A stretch of DNA of 64,000 nt from Parelaphostrongylus tenuis. Its lineage: Eukaryota > Nematoda > Chromadorea > Rhabditida > Metastrongylidae. Every line of letters starts with the position of its first letter. The first letter of the stretch is position 1. Below are positions 23,601 to 33,639 of the stretch, in pieces. A program made the translations under genes and the position numbers. Where the stretch lies: assembly GCA_019055375.1 (NCBI GenBank), contig JAHQIW010007281.1, positions 1 to 64,000 on the forward strand. The letters run 5' to 3'. The notes beneath the pieces were generated by a model. The model ran no database searches. It was not told the DNA's origin and saw only the letters and a list, made by a program, of their open reading frames with translations.

Positions 23601-26600
23601 TATCGAACTTGTACGGAAGACATCTCACTGTTTAACCAATCATTTGTAGTTGAGATGTAAAACTAAAGATGACTGAACTGCTGTACACTGAACACATCAC
23701 AAAGGAAATGTTCACCCAGTTCTCCACTTTACCTCTTGTCTCCTCTACTTTGATCAATATCAAACGTAAAAGAGCGTAAAATACAGAACTCCCTCTGATG
23801 ATCAACAAGCGACGGATGAGTTATGTATTCATCCGCATCTAGAATCGCTCAAGGTGACTGAATGCATAACTGGCCTTCAGAGTGAATCACGATGGCCTAC
23901 CGATGTGTCAGCAAGTCCAGTACGTATTCACCGATCCCGGAGGGATGAAAGGCTTGGTGAGCCTGGAGCACGGAATCGAACTATCGACTTCCTATAGACC
24001 GATTTCGAGTGCGTCGCAGAGCACTTATAGCCACTGCGCCACATGCGTTCTTCAGTCCAGCATCAAACTTACACCAGAAAAAAAAAGAACAAGAAAGCAA
24101 CTGATTGAACGAGTAGTGTGTAAGAAAACTAACAAACCTGGAAGTATTTCGGAAGAACAGAGCGATCGTTACGGCGATAGAATGCAAGCGGATCGATTGC
24201 AGAGCGCATTTGAAGCAGTTCCAAATCAGCTTTCGCCTCATCCGTTAGTTCAGTGGCCGGAAGATCAAACCAATCGCGTCCTTTCGTCTTTTCCCGTTCT
24301 AACTGCAACATACTTCCGTATTGGACATGATTAACGTCCAACTTGAAAAGGGTTGAAAATTTGCAAGGATAACTAATAGAAAACTCCGGATTTCTCGCAA
24401 TACTCAAACGATTTCCTTGTAAACTGAGGTTATAATTCACTTTAAGCATTGTCACGCCGAAATTTGCGATATCACCTTTTCAAAACGTAGAAAACAGGAC
24501 TAAATATTCAATAAAGATGCCACAATCAGTTTTGGTTCTTTTCCGTTTGGTAGCACAGATTTTCAAGCCTGTCCCCTAAGCTGGGCAACAACTTCCCATA
24601 AATAGTGTTAGTGATCATTCGAAAGCTTAAATCTCAAGCTGGCGCTGTACGTGGGCCAGTTTATTGAGAAGACCTTTTTATAACGCTGAAAAATTATAAA
24701 TAAAATTTTGCTTCACATCGGCCACGCAATTCACTAATATTTCGCTGAAAACACGAAAAGCACATGAACATGCAAAGAAATTGTTGTAGTTACAGAGTCG
24801 AACGTTTAATCCGAATTTCTTTCAAAAGCGGAGAAACAATTCCTAACCAAATGAACCTCCCTTAGGCGCCATCTATCCATGGCTCGCGCCGACTCGCTTC
24901 CTGTCCCCACACCGCCCGTGAATTGGCCAAAGAACACCTGCTAGCGCCTACCGCATGTGAACCAATCCCCTTTCCTCGCTAAACTGCCAGTAGCAGTCTT
25001 TTCAGATATGAGCACAACCTTAGAATCGGTAAGTTTTACGCTATCAAATGGTTACTGATAGTCTAGAGAAAGAGCTTTATATTGCGAGAAATATGCGCGT
25101 GTGAAACACAATTCCCTTTTTGATCTTTCAGACGTTATAAAAGGGTCTTTTCAAAAAACCAGCTACGTAGAGCGCTAGCTTGAGATATCACTAACACTCT
25201 TTATGAAAACTTCATGCCCACTGTAGGGGTATGGGCTTGAAAATTTGTGCAATCAAACGAAAGTGTACCTGATATTTCCTAAGCCCTCCATGTTTTACAC
25301 ATCAGTAAGCATAATATCCATCTCATTCATTTTATTTTAGACGATCCGTTATCACAGACTACGATGCGGATTCCAGCACTTCTTGCAATCGAATCGTTTC
25401 CTCGCATTCATCTCCACAAAAATTTTCAAACCTTCAATACGACAGATTTCTAGAAAGCTCGAAAACTCTAATATACACACTTCCATAGACTTTTTTCAAG
25501 CCTTTTACGAGGTATAGTATTGCATTTTAGCGTATAAGCAAGTTTCAACGATATCGTCCATCTCACCACTATCGCGTGCTCCATACCAAGAGTAGCAGAG
25601 GGGAAAGATGCCACAGCGCCTGTCAAGTGAATTATCACGTGCTGCATCGTCTTTCCTTCAGTTGATGTTTTGCGGCTGTTATCACATAAACATTGCTTTT
25701 TACTCGACTGAGGCTCGATAGAAAGTCTGTGGAGATGTACACATTAAAGTTCTCGAGATTCTAAGAAATCAGTCGAATAAAAGGCTATGTTTTTTGATAA
25801 CAGCCGCAAAACATCGAATAAATGAAAGACGGTGCAACACATGGTAATTCACTTGACAGGCACTATGGCATCTTCCCCTTCTGCTTCTCATAGTATGGGG
25901 TGTGCGAAACTGATAAGATGGGAGATACCGTCGAAATGTGCGTATATCGCTATGATGCATTACCAAACCTCGTGAAAGGCTTGATGAAAAATCTCCGACT
26001 GTTCGCGTGTTGTTTCAGCCATTGCTTAAGTATTTCGTCCTCTCAATAATGTTATAGAACGCTGATTGTTTGCAAGGGCACTCGGGGATGGGAATGAACC
26101 CAAGCCTTACTCGTCACCTCTCAACCGATACACAGCATCATCAACGACTGCACTATCACTTTCTTAAAATAACGCTTCAATCCGGCTGTCTGCAAGATCG
26201 CAAAGGGATCCGTTCAACCATTGTTTTACAACCTTCATGAAGAAGGCAAAATCCTCAAGCAAGTGACGAATGAGAATGGGATAAAACGCATGCTAGAAGT
26301 TCTGCGACCTGTACAGAAAAAAAACCCGATATGGGTCATATAAGTGGTATTCATAAGTGATTTAGTGAACAGATCCATTCAATGAGGGATGTCGGAGTGG
26401 TCAGTGATGCAGTTTTCCGAGAAAAAAATTTCCTGGTTAAGCCCTTTTTCAACGCTGGTCTTGCAACCCATGTGAGGACGTCTTAGCTCCGCTATATCTA
26501 CGATTGCTAGAATTGAGTCGATCAACATCTTACGATATCGATGAAGAAAACGGAATCCTCAAACAGCAGTCGAAAAAGACGGAAAATGTTCGAAGACCTT

Positions 26601-29600
26601 TGAGACGGCGACTGCTATGGAACGATCCCAATGCAAAAAGCACTGAAATCTTCACAATAACGGTTCGAGTCATGATGACAATATGTAATATATTCAAATC
26701 AATGATAGACAAATGTGCTAAATAGGTTCTTTCTTCTATATCTCCTTTACGATCACCTGGGAACACTAAAGCCTGGCTTCTCAAGATTCGAGATCTACTC
26801 GACTAGTATTCTGTGACAATTACAGAGAAGACGAAATCTCAACAGCACTAGAACAACTTGCGCAATGCTCGAAACCTTTGGGATGACGAGTGCGAGAAAC
26901 GTCCAATGGAATAAGTGATGGAATCTGCACTATAAATGTAACTGCTGGTCAGATTGATGGCATTTAGAGCAATAAGCACCAAATTTATTGACCAGAAATA
27001 ATTAGAAATGCTTAACAACACTGTTCAACCTATGTGTCATCAGCCGGAACAAATTTCCGCCATCTCTCAGTCAACAGATCGATACCGCTCTCATAGAACT
27101 CGCCACGCTTGGTTTAAAGAAAGTTGCCAATCTTCTACGCAAATGATTGATGTCTAAAAGATTCTTTCTGCTCAGGAAGTGCTCCACTAACCGGAAGAGG
27201 CGTTGATCAGACGACGACAAGTCAAGGTTGTAGGGCGGACCATCTAGCAAGTCTCAGTCCACTTCAGTCAACTTCCTCTATGCCAATTTGACAACATGCA
27301 GCTTTGCATTGTTTTAAAGCAGGATGAGACTGGTGTTGTTGGTGCTCTCGGCGCGAAACTCGGCAAAGAAGCCGAATGCTGTTCGCCTGGACACAAATCC
27401 CTGAGCCTTTGGCACGGTTGGTCGGTACTGACTTGTCGCTTGAGAGATGGCAGAAATATGTCCAGGCTGATAGCTCACACTTTGAACAGTGTTGTTGGGC
27501 AATTTTGATTACTTCCGGTGAAATAAATTTGGTGTTTACCTCTCTAAAGCCAAAATTTATCAGATCAAAGACCGAGAACTTTAAAAAGGATAATATTAAG
27601 AATTGAAAAGAAATTTACCTTTACAACAGTCAGAAGCGACTTTTCGCAACGACTGATAAGAAATGCTGAGCCAGCAAGTAATGGGTTGGCTCAAAAAGAG
27701 AAAAAAAAGCAATTCATCAGAGAGTGCTGAGGTTGACAGATAGTTGGTACGTGTTGAAAAGAAAAAAGGTTGAATTTGAAAAAAAAACTTCTTACCTTCC
27801 GCAGCCTTTTCGCAGCCCTCGTCCCAATCAGCTTTGCAGTCCCAGCGTAGTTCTTTTCGAATGACGGTCCACAAACTGCCTTGTCTAACAGCTAAAGGAA
27901 CAGATATCGTTGAAGAAGTAAAGAAAAATATGGATTGAAAGAACCTTAACCTGATAAGGAGCGCGTATTTTATTTTGATCACACTTTCACTTACAGGCTT
28001 TTTCGTCGGACAAAGTGGTTTCGCTAGACTCTCAATAGTGATTTAGAAAAGCGACGAATTATTTCACAATAATCAGTCTCAATTCTTATTATTCTGACTG
28101 CCACTTGCAGTGGTATGATGTTCATAGTATACCCAATATGTGGAGTGCTGTGCAAAAACGTTTGCGTCAGCCGGGATTTGAACACAGATCTCACTCTTTC
28201 CGGGAGCGAATGCTAACCGTTGCACCACCGACGCTCGTTTTGCACAGCACTCTTATGAGTGAGTGAAAGAGTGAGATCTGGGTTTGAGTCCCGGCTGACG
28301 CACACGTTTTTGCACAGCACTCCACATATTGGGCATTTCACAATACTCGATCTCTGCCATCTTCGGCTAGCATTGTATGGCCGGTTGTCGTCTATGCTTG
28401 GCTTTTTATTAGGCCTTCAGTGGTCAATCGATAGCTAAGAAAATTTTAGCACTAGGCTTGCTTTATCGCAAGGCCTTCATAGCGAGCTGTAGGATGGCGG
28501 AGAAGATTACTTTCGCCTTCGAAGTAGTAGCCCGTAAAGAGCGTTTATTCTTTATATATGAAGTTACATCTGTACAAAAGAGATGAGAGCGTTTCTAGAA
28601 CATAGAGGAACAAGTGATACGAAAAATCTGGAAATTTTTCTGAAGACCGGGAAAGGTGGGGGGGATGAAACTTAACTGAATAACGTTAATCAAGTGTAGC
28701 CTGCTATTCGAACACTAAATTCAATTTCGTCAAAGGGGCGGAAGGGTAGTTGGTCGATTTTCGCAACCGCGCGCGATTTTCATTATTTTTCAGCAATTTT
28801 TTCCCTTCTTTTCCAGAAAAACTCTAGGTTTCTTGTATTATTCTGATGCTATTTATTTTTCTCTACACGCTCACGCACTTTTTGGACCTATATAACTCTT
28901 ACGTGTGAAGAAAACTCCGAGTGTGAAAAGTAATCTTCTTTTCAATCCTGCAACGGATTAAGAAGCCCTTCTGAAAATCAAAACCTTTTTTTGGAATCGC
29001 TGAGATTTGTGCTGTCGAATGATTATTAGTATAGTCTGATGAAAAGCCCTTAGTAAACTCTAGCCGTGCTAATGAAGCAGTCTGAGTGGAAAAAAATTAA
29101 TCCAATTTAGGCTGATACAATGCATTAACCCTTTCGAGACCGTGGACCCACGGCCTCTGTGCCTCAAACTGGCAACTTCAGACGATCTGCTCCACCTCTC
29201 CAGCATCTCTAATCCCCAGCGTGCCATTGTTAGATGCAGCAGAAGGTGGGGCAGAACATCCCGAGTTTGTCAGTGAGAGAGGCAGTGGCCGTCGGTCTCA
29301 CGGTCCCCAAAAGGGTTAAAAAGCGTTTTAAAAACACGAATTCAGTGTTCAAATCTCCAAAATTTGAGCTTTCAAAGAACTTCTAAGGTTGTGGTAAGGA
29401 AAGCTTTATGTAGTGAAAAAGCTGCTGAAAAGCCACGCATCGAAAGCAATGCATGTCGGCCGTTCCAAAAGGGGTTAAATAGTGGTGAAGTCAAAAAAAT
29501 CAGGTGTAAAGAACTCAGAACCTTTTGAATACTTTCATCGACGACTACTGGATCGGGTTTCTTGGCGACTGTAGATGTCTCGACGACCTCATCTGTGAGA

Positions 29601-29904
29601 ACAGAAACCGGTTCTGAAGATGCTTCGACATTGCTTCCAACGTTATCCACAAAGAAGAAGGAGCCAGAGGTATCCTTCGACTGAAAGAACGTCACTAATA
29701 GATCGCTGCTGAAATGGATATGAGCAAAGGGATTGTACTGAAAAAAGAACCAACTTTCTCTTTTCTCCAAGGAATTTTGAAATTCGCTGGCACAACTGGC
29801 AACGCATCATCCGTCGGGCAGTCGTCACTTTCATCATCGGAGTCGCTTGCCGCGGATTTTTGTCTCGGCTTACTAATCAGAGGTCTCTTTTTGAGCACTA
29901 ACAT
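20560..29904 (-). CDS. fcf2: rRNA-processing protein Fcf2 / DNTTIP2 family (six exons)
   Basis: Complete gene for a nucleolar factor of the small-subunit processome, needed in yeast for early pre-rRNA cleavages; the animal homologue is DNTTIP2/TdIF2. Exons, 5' to 3' on the minus strand: 29904-29755, 29680-29522, 27891-27796, 24341-24138, 23572-23448, 20671-20560. All junctions keep phase and the total is 846 nt, giving 281 aa plus stop. The N-terminus is acidic and disordered (SDSDDESDD). The conserved Fcf2 core spans exons 3-5: LLDKAVCGPSFEKN, DWFDLPATELTDEAKADLEL, LQMRSAIDPLAFYRRNDR, LPKYFQVGRVVDAPEDFYSS, RKERKRTMLDELL. A Lys/Arg-rich tail (REKFKAIQDRERKKRRGAF, ending KKKV) is expected for nucleolar localisation. 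Introns 2-5 hold a MITE, a tRNA-like palindrome, a mariner, a foldback element, a SINE and hammerhead elements. Confidence 0.92.
22709..22751 (-). ncRNA. hammerhead ribozyme, class A
   Basis: Minus strand: stem I GCCCGA with UCGGGA (5 of 6 pairs), CUGACGA box, stem II GUCU/GGAC capped by a GUAA tetraloop, GAAA box, C-ACGU-G stem III, GUA cleavage triplet. All core bases are present. Confidence 0.8.
22868..22910 (+). ncRNA. hammerhead ribozyme, class A
   Basis: Plus strand: GCCCGA pairs with UCAGGC with one mismatch; CUGACGA and GAAA boxes intact; stem II GUCU-GUAA-GGAC; cleavage triplet GUA. Mirror partner of 22709-22751. Confidence 0.8.
23448..23572 (-). CDS. fcf2: fcf2 exon 5 (conserved core end)
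   Basis: Acceptor TTTTTCAAG before GTTGGC; donor GTTGGT after GAGAA. Encodes VGRVVDAPEDFYSSRMTRKE and RKRTMLDELLYNEAF, the most conserved Fcf2 block. The donor is weak but keeps phase into exon 6. Confidence 0.9.
23800..24050 (-). repeat. tRNA-derived SINE (in fcf2 intron 4)
   Basis: Minus-strand tRNA-like head near 23955-24048 with A-box-like TGGCGCAGTGGCTATAAGTG and B-box-like GGTTCGATTCC-type sequence (here ATAGTTCGATTCCG), followed by the GAGGCTCACCAAGCC and AGGCCAG...ATGCATTCAGTCACCT blocks shared by all copies in this window. Confidence 0.75.
24138..24341 (-). CDS. fcf2: fcf2 exon 4
   Basis: Acceptor CCCTTTTCAAG, donor CAG then GTTTGT; 68 codons in phase 0. Encodes DWFDLPATELTDEAKADLEL, LQMRSAIDPLAFYRRNDR and LPKYFQ, aligning directly to the Fcf2 domain. 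Confidence 0.93.
24545..25265. repeat. foldback element, family 1 (in fcf2 intron 3)
   Basis: Left arm GCACAGATTTTCAAGCCTGT then CATTCGAAAGCTTAAATCTC; right arm GAGATATCACTAACACTC then ATGGGCTTGAAAATTTGTGC. Interior carries a GC-rich segment near 24860-24960. No ORF. Confidence 0.65.
26990..27530 (-). pseudogene. mariner transposase relic (in fcf2 intron 3)
   Basis: Minus-strand mariner remnant in shifting frames: NNAKLHVVKLAQRKLTEVDW (family D-N-A-R-P-H block, with the first Asp now Asn), LDGPPYNLDLSSSDQRLFRL (family H-P-P-Y-S-P-D-L-S-P-S-D block, retaining the key Asp positions), EHFLSRK, and a tail resembling SSMRAVSIC-LRDGGNLF. Inserted in the sense orientation relative to fcf2. Stops and frameshifts exclude function. 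Confidence 0.78.
27796..27891 (-). CDS. fcf2: fcf2 exon 3
   Basis: Acceptor TGTTCCTTTAG, donor GGAAG then GTAAGAAG; 32 codons in phase 0 (LLDKAVCGPSFEKN, then KLIGTRAAKRLRK). The KAVxxPxFEK block is a known conserved feature upstream of the Fcf2 domain. A longer overlapping ORF in another frame is a shadow. Confidence 0.88.
28126..28340. repeat. palindromic tRNA-like foldback (in fcf2 intron 2)
   Basis: Arms of about 70 bp: 28128-28197 and its near-exact reverse complement at 28266-28337. Outer ends are CCCAATATGTGGAGTGCTGT and its complement. Each arm contains a B-box-like GGGTTTGAGTCCCGGCTGAC-type sequence (degenerate in the left arm), and the central 28197-28240 stretch completes one tRNA-like body on the minus strand. 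Confidence 0.8.
29125..29319. mobile_element. 195 bp MITE with TTAACCCTTT inverted ends (in fcf2 intron 2)
   Basis: Starts TTAACCCTTTCGAGACCGTG and ends CACGGTCCCCAAAAGGGTTA-A, imperfect inverted repeats of about 25 bp. Palindromic inner part includes GGACCCACGGCC. A diverged copy lies at 36630-36824. Ends in TTAA, but a target duplication could not be fixed. Confidence 0.75.
29522..29680 (-). CDS. fcf2: fcf2 exon 2
   Basis: Acceptor GTTCTTTCAG; 53 codons in phase 0, acidic (SKDTSGSFFFVDNV, then VVVDESIQK). Donor is a weak GTTCTG after CAAAAG, chosen because the ORF offers no better site and the join to exon 3 keeps frame. Confidence 0.8.
29755..29904 (-). CDS. fcf2: fcf2 exon 1 (start codon)
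   Basis: ATG at 29902-29904, 50 codons ending IPWRKEK, donor GTTGGT. An acceptor-like CTCTTTCAG lies 39 nt upstream of the ATG (exon edge 29943), a spacing typical of nematode trans-splice sites, so this ATG is preferred. An upstream in-frame extension exists but would cross that site. Confidence 0.75.
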
Positions 29905-29995
29905 CCTGTATTTCCTGAGATGTAGGAGGAGAGGCGAGGAGAACTGAAAGAGAAATATCATGTCAAAAACGGTTATGCAAAAAATCGTTAGGTTC

Positions 29996-30545
29996 TTTTC
30001 TGCTAGATGGTGACAAGTGAAGAACTGACCCCTTCCGTTAGACAAAGGCTTTCTATTGTACTTTTAGTAATCATTCGAAAGCTAAAATCTCTGGCTACCG
30101 CGTTACGTGTACCTTTTTTGAAAAGGATTCTGGCTATTCTATGGAGCGGGGCGCGGGGGCGGATGTGGCCGTCTTAACACGGCCGTCGATCGACTGACTC
30201 TTCGCCGGGTTATGGGAAAGTGCGATTTATGTTAGTGAAATTTAAAATTGCTCCTCCGCTATGGGAGAAACTCGAGATTAAACGTCTGACTCCGATACTA
30301 GAAGATTTTCTCAATACGTTCATGTGCTTTTGGAGCCTTGAGCAAAGTAATAGTTGAATTGCGCGACCGACGTAAAACACAATTTTATTTCGAATTTTAT
30401 AGCTTTATAAAAACGATCTATCCGAAAAACGGCCACGTACGGCGTTGGCCAGAGATTTAAGCTTTCCAATGAATACTAACACTCCTACGAAAAGTTCTTG
30501 TCCAAAAAAAAGCGATCGGTTTTTAATCCCGTGTCGTCTAACGGA
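29996..30545. repeat. foldback element, family 1
   Basis: Left arm CTGCTAGATGGTGACAAGTG, CCCCTTCCGTTAGACAA, CATTCGAAAGCTAAAATCTC; right arm GAGATTTAAGCTTTCCAAT, CTTGTCC, CGGTTTTTAATCCCGTGTCG. Lies just upstream of fcf2. Confidence 0.7.
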
Positions 30546-30734
30546 AAAGAACCCGAGACTGGGAAACCGTCTCGACCAACATTCTATGACATTCACGAAT
30601 AAGACGAAATCGTCAAACAGCAATCGAAGCAACATAATAAATCGTCGAGGACCATTGTGGAGGATGCAGGCACGAATCGAAACCAATGCGAGAAGTGGTG
30701 GATCTACACATGAGTGATATAAACGAGGGATGAA

Positions 30735-31025
30735 TCTCTCGACGTTGATCAATCGTCTAGGAAGCCCTGAGGAATGCGCTACGCATTCGATTCCATTCGT
30801 AGGATCGTTCGAGGTGATTAGATGCATATCTGGTCCTTACAATGACTCGAGATGGCCTACCGATGTATCCTGTCTGTGCTACCATCCTCCTGGACAACCT
30901 GACACCAATTCACGACTACGGAGAGATGGGGGCTTGAGGAATCTTGAGCGGGATTGAACCATAGACTGATCAATCTTGTGAGCTATCGAGGACCTCATAC
31001 CACTGCGCCATGCGCCTCCTATGCA
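30735..31025 (-). repeat. tRNA-derived SINE
   Basis: Minus-strand copy: tRNA-like head near 30935-31020 (GGCGCATGGCGCAGTGGTAT and GGTTCAATCCCGCTC), followed by the shared body TGTAAGGACCAGATATGCAT and GAATGCGTAGCGCATTCCTC. Confidence 0.75.
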
Positions 31026-31254
31026 ATATAATCACATATTTTTGAATAGTGAAATAAAGAATAACTCGATCTAAACATGATAGGATGTTACGGGCGTCGC
31101 TTATCAGTTACGGACTATGATTGTGGCCGTAAAAGAAAGATTTGCAGATGTTACACATTATTTTACGACGAAACAATCCTTTCGCCATCTCTTAGCACAG
31201 GATTTCTATCGATGGGCATATACGCTAGTTTTCCATTAGGTACTGGAATAACCA

Positions 31255-31540
31255 TGTCTGGCGCAGTGGTTAGAGGTGTCTTGAAAAGCAGTGGTGGTCG
31301 ACGGTTCGTTCCCAAGTCCAGGACCCACCAAGCCTATCACTTCGAGGTCGGCGAGTTGGCTTCTCCGAGGAATCAGTTTCTCACTTGTCTTGGAGCATAG
31401 CAGCGGTGACTAGATACATCGATAGGTCACTGTGTGTCGTTGTCAAGGCCAAATATGCATCCAGTCATTTCTAACTATGGCACGAATGGAGTCGGATGCA
31501 TGGCGCATCCTTCGGGTAATGGTCCACGCCGAGGGCTTCA
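31255..31540 (+). repeat. tRNA-derived SINE
   Basis: Head with TGGCGCAGTGGTTAGAGGTG (A-box region) and GGTTCGTTCCCAAGTCC (B-box region), then CCACCAAGCC, TTGTCAAGGCCAAATATGCA, GGAGTCGGATGCATGGCGCA and AACGCCGAGGGCTT type blocks. Same orientation and order as at 46975, 48335 and 63275. Confidence 0.78.
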
Positions 31541-31820
31541 CAGACAGCTATTGCTTGAGAAGAATAAGATAGTGAGTGTCCAGAAAAAACTGTATGGAAT
31601 GTCTTGCAATCATTGAGATCGCAAGATCGAAACACGTGGTTTGACAAACACACTGACATGCGTGGCTCAAAAATGATTGCAAGGCATATTGAAATTTGAG
31701 CTGTGGTCTTAAGAAAACACTCGCAAACGAAAGTTATGATGTATGGAATGCGATTGAACATTCTGCTGTTGTTATAAAAGTGTTCAACTCTGCAGTCTGC
31801 CACTCAGTCTGACATCTCCG

Positions 31821-31858
31821 GGCTCTGAAGAAGGCGTGGAATCGCCGAAAATTAAGCC
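31821..31858 (+). ncRNA. hammerhead-like motif, PLE class
   Basis: GGCU, CUGAAGA, extra A, stem II GGCG/CGCC around UGGAAU, GAAA, then A-U/U-A minimal stem III, triplet UUA and AGCC. Same architecture as in the PLE pseudo-LTRs with a different stem III, so it probably comes from another PLE lineage. Confidence 0.65.
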
Positions 31859-31907
31859 AGTACTCTGATAATGATCTAACATGTTATGAGGTGTTTGTCA
31901 GGTCTTA

Positions 31908-31955
31908 GTGCTGGACAGGCGCCTATTTCATCCTATCAGAAGTCATCATTAGCAC
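31908..31955 (-). ncRNA. degenerate hammerhead, class B
   Basis: Minus strand: GUGCUA, then AUGAUGA where CUGAUGA is required (first core C lost), GAAA, UAGG-CG-CCUG stem III, GUC, CAGCAC. The lost core C predicts no activity. Confidence 0.6.
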
Positions 31956-32046
31956 ACTCCCTCGGTTCCACCGATCCTTTGAGGCGATACTCCTCCATGA
32001 GGGAAAGAGGAGTATAACCTCAAGGGATCGGCTGAACCGAGGGACT

Positions 32047-32094
32047 GTGCTACTGAAGAGTCCAAGTAGGACGAAACAGGCGCCTGTTTAGTAC
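32047..32094 (+). ncRNA. hammerhead ribozyme, class B
   Basis: GUGCUA pairs with UAGUAC (one G-U), CUGAAGA box, stem II GUCC/GGAC with AAGUA loop, GAAA, stem III CAGG/CCUG with a CG loop, cleavage triplet GUU. Core complete. Confidence 0.82.
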
Positions 32095-32339
32095 TTAGGC
32101 CTCAACGGCTCACAACATGTTGTATCATTATCAGAGTATTATCGTTTTGAGTGGGGTCTATAATAAAGCGGTCAAATGGAGATGTATGATTTATTTCATC
32201 AGCCACTACTGTTTCGTGTGATTCTTGATCTTAATAACCTCCTGTCTGCTTATGAAGAATATCATAAATTAGTTGATCAGTTTACAAGAGTTCCCTTTGG
32301 TTTATCGCTTTAGTAGTACCAACAGAGGAGCAGGAGCCC

Positions 32340-32405
32340 CAGTAGAACAGTTGTTAGCACGTACTGCAGGAAAAGGTGAGACCTTGGTTCGATTCCCAAC
32401 CGAGT
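32340..32405 (+). repeat. tRNA-like sequence
   Basis: AGTAGAACAGTTGTTAGCAC and TTGGTTCGATTCCCAACC form A-box and B-box analogues. No convincing acceptor stem, so treated as a SINE head or tRNA pseudogene. Confidence 0.55.
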
Positions 32406-33569
32406 TCTGAAGTGCAGTGACCAATACCGAGGTTACTCTTTTTTTCAAATGTTGGTCCTCTAAGTGCACTGTGCACGAAAGATTATGCACACATATTGAA
32501 CGGATTCTCAAATATCATCGTATAAGGATGAAAACTCTCCTAAATGGTTTGCCCGCTGATCGTGACTGGGAGCTGTTCCTAGGTGTACGACTACGATGTA
32601 CAGCGAAGATTTCAACCCCTCCTTCCCCCAGCAGGGTCATCCATGCTGAGGAGAAGTCGGACGTTTTCATCTGGAAAGCCCAGCTGAGAGTAAACTGTAC
32701 CAGGAATGACCGCCGTCTTGGTAGCTACTAATTTCACAGTGGTAATCTACTTTTGATCCAGAAGTGCCGGCGACTGCTCTGATGTGGTGAGAGCTTGCCT
32801 GCTAGACTTACATCGGGACTCCAAGGAAGAAAACAACTGAAGTCACAGTTTCCCTGTGCTGGGGCTTGCACTATCAGAGATAACGGGCCGTCCAAGTATT
32901 CAAACAAGTGAGTATGAGAACGATTGGGACCTAGATCCACCAATTTACTTTGATATACTTCAGATGCCGTCAATAACATTTTTCTAAATTGTGCATATGG
33001 TACCTGTCGATAGAAAACAACAGAGTTATGTCTTGGTTTGTAGTAGAAGTAAGGAATTCAAAAGCTGTCCCAATACTTTACTCAAATGAGAATCCGTTAG
33101 TTTTCACGTCATCTATGCGCACTACGTTAGAACTTCATATTGTAATCATTTCTGAAAGATTGAACCCTTCGCGATAAAGCCACTTTCTTTAATAACTAAG
33201 TTCAGTTTCTCGAGGTACACAGTATTTCAGAAGTCTAGAAATTTATAGATTCATATAAAAGGCTGCTTTATTGATTTAATCGCATACACAAGTTTCATTG
33301 CGTTCTTTAAAATTTGATTTTACTCAGAGTTGAAATTTTCATCATATTGACAGCGGAATTTGAGAATTTGATAATTTCTTAGGCGAGAGTGATTGCCAAA
33401 AGATTCTGTGACTACGAAGTTCAACATGTCTTGCTGCACGGAACTGCGGTCCTTCAATTGCATTTGCGTTCAAATTATATTTTTTTGAATTAGCAAAATG
33501 GATGAACTACTGTAAAGACTTGACAACATATTTTGAGCCTTTCATGTGGTCTGTTATGGCATTTATAAA
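32406..33569. other. no gene recognised
   Basis: Two segments (32580-32720 and 32750-32960) recur in similar form at 22330-22560 and 38985-39260 (GGAGAAGTCGGACG, CAGCTGAGAGTAAACTGTAC-type blocks), indicating another dispersed non-coding repeat. Small ORFs over them are shadows. Confidence 0.45.
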
Positions 33570-33612
33570 GTGCTAGACATTCGTATCGGCCTTTCAACCT
33601 CATCAGTAGCAC
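33570..33612 (-). ncRNA. hammerhead with one core change
   Basis: Minus strand: stem I GUGCUA/UAGCAC perfect, CUGAUGA intact, stem II GGUU-GAAA-GGCC, then GAUA instead of GAAA, C-GAAU-G stem III, GUC triplet. The A-to-U core change should abolish or reduce cleavage. A partner in opposite orientation lies at 35105-35157. Confidence 0.7.
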
Positions 33613-33639
33613 GGTGCCTTTCGTTTAAGCCAGTACCTC

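Larger units (their letters stand above)
31880..32125. repeat. compact inverted hammerhead element, class B
   Basis: Arms of about 90 bp in opposite orientation: AACATGTTATGAGGTG at the left end mirrors CTCACAACATGTT at the right. Each arm carries a class B hammerhead with the palindromic CAGGCGCCTG stem III, and each next to CCTCGGTTC or GAACCGAGG. The hammerheads point outwards. Non-coding. Confidence 0.75.

Noticed and set aside
29372..29521. 3' extension of the fcf2 exon 2 ORF
   Set aside because: Composition changes and family similarity stops; intron sequence after a weak donor is the better reading.
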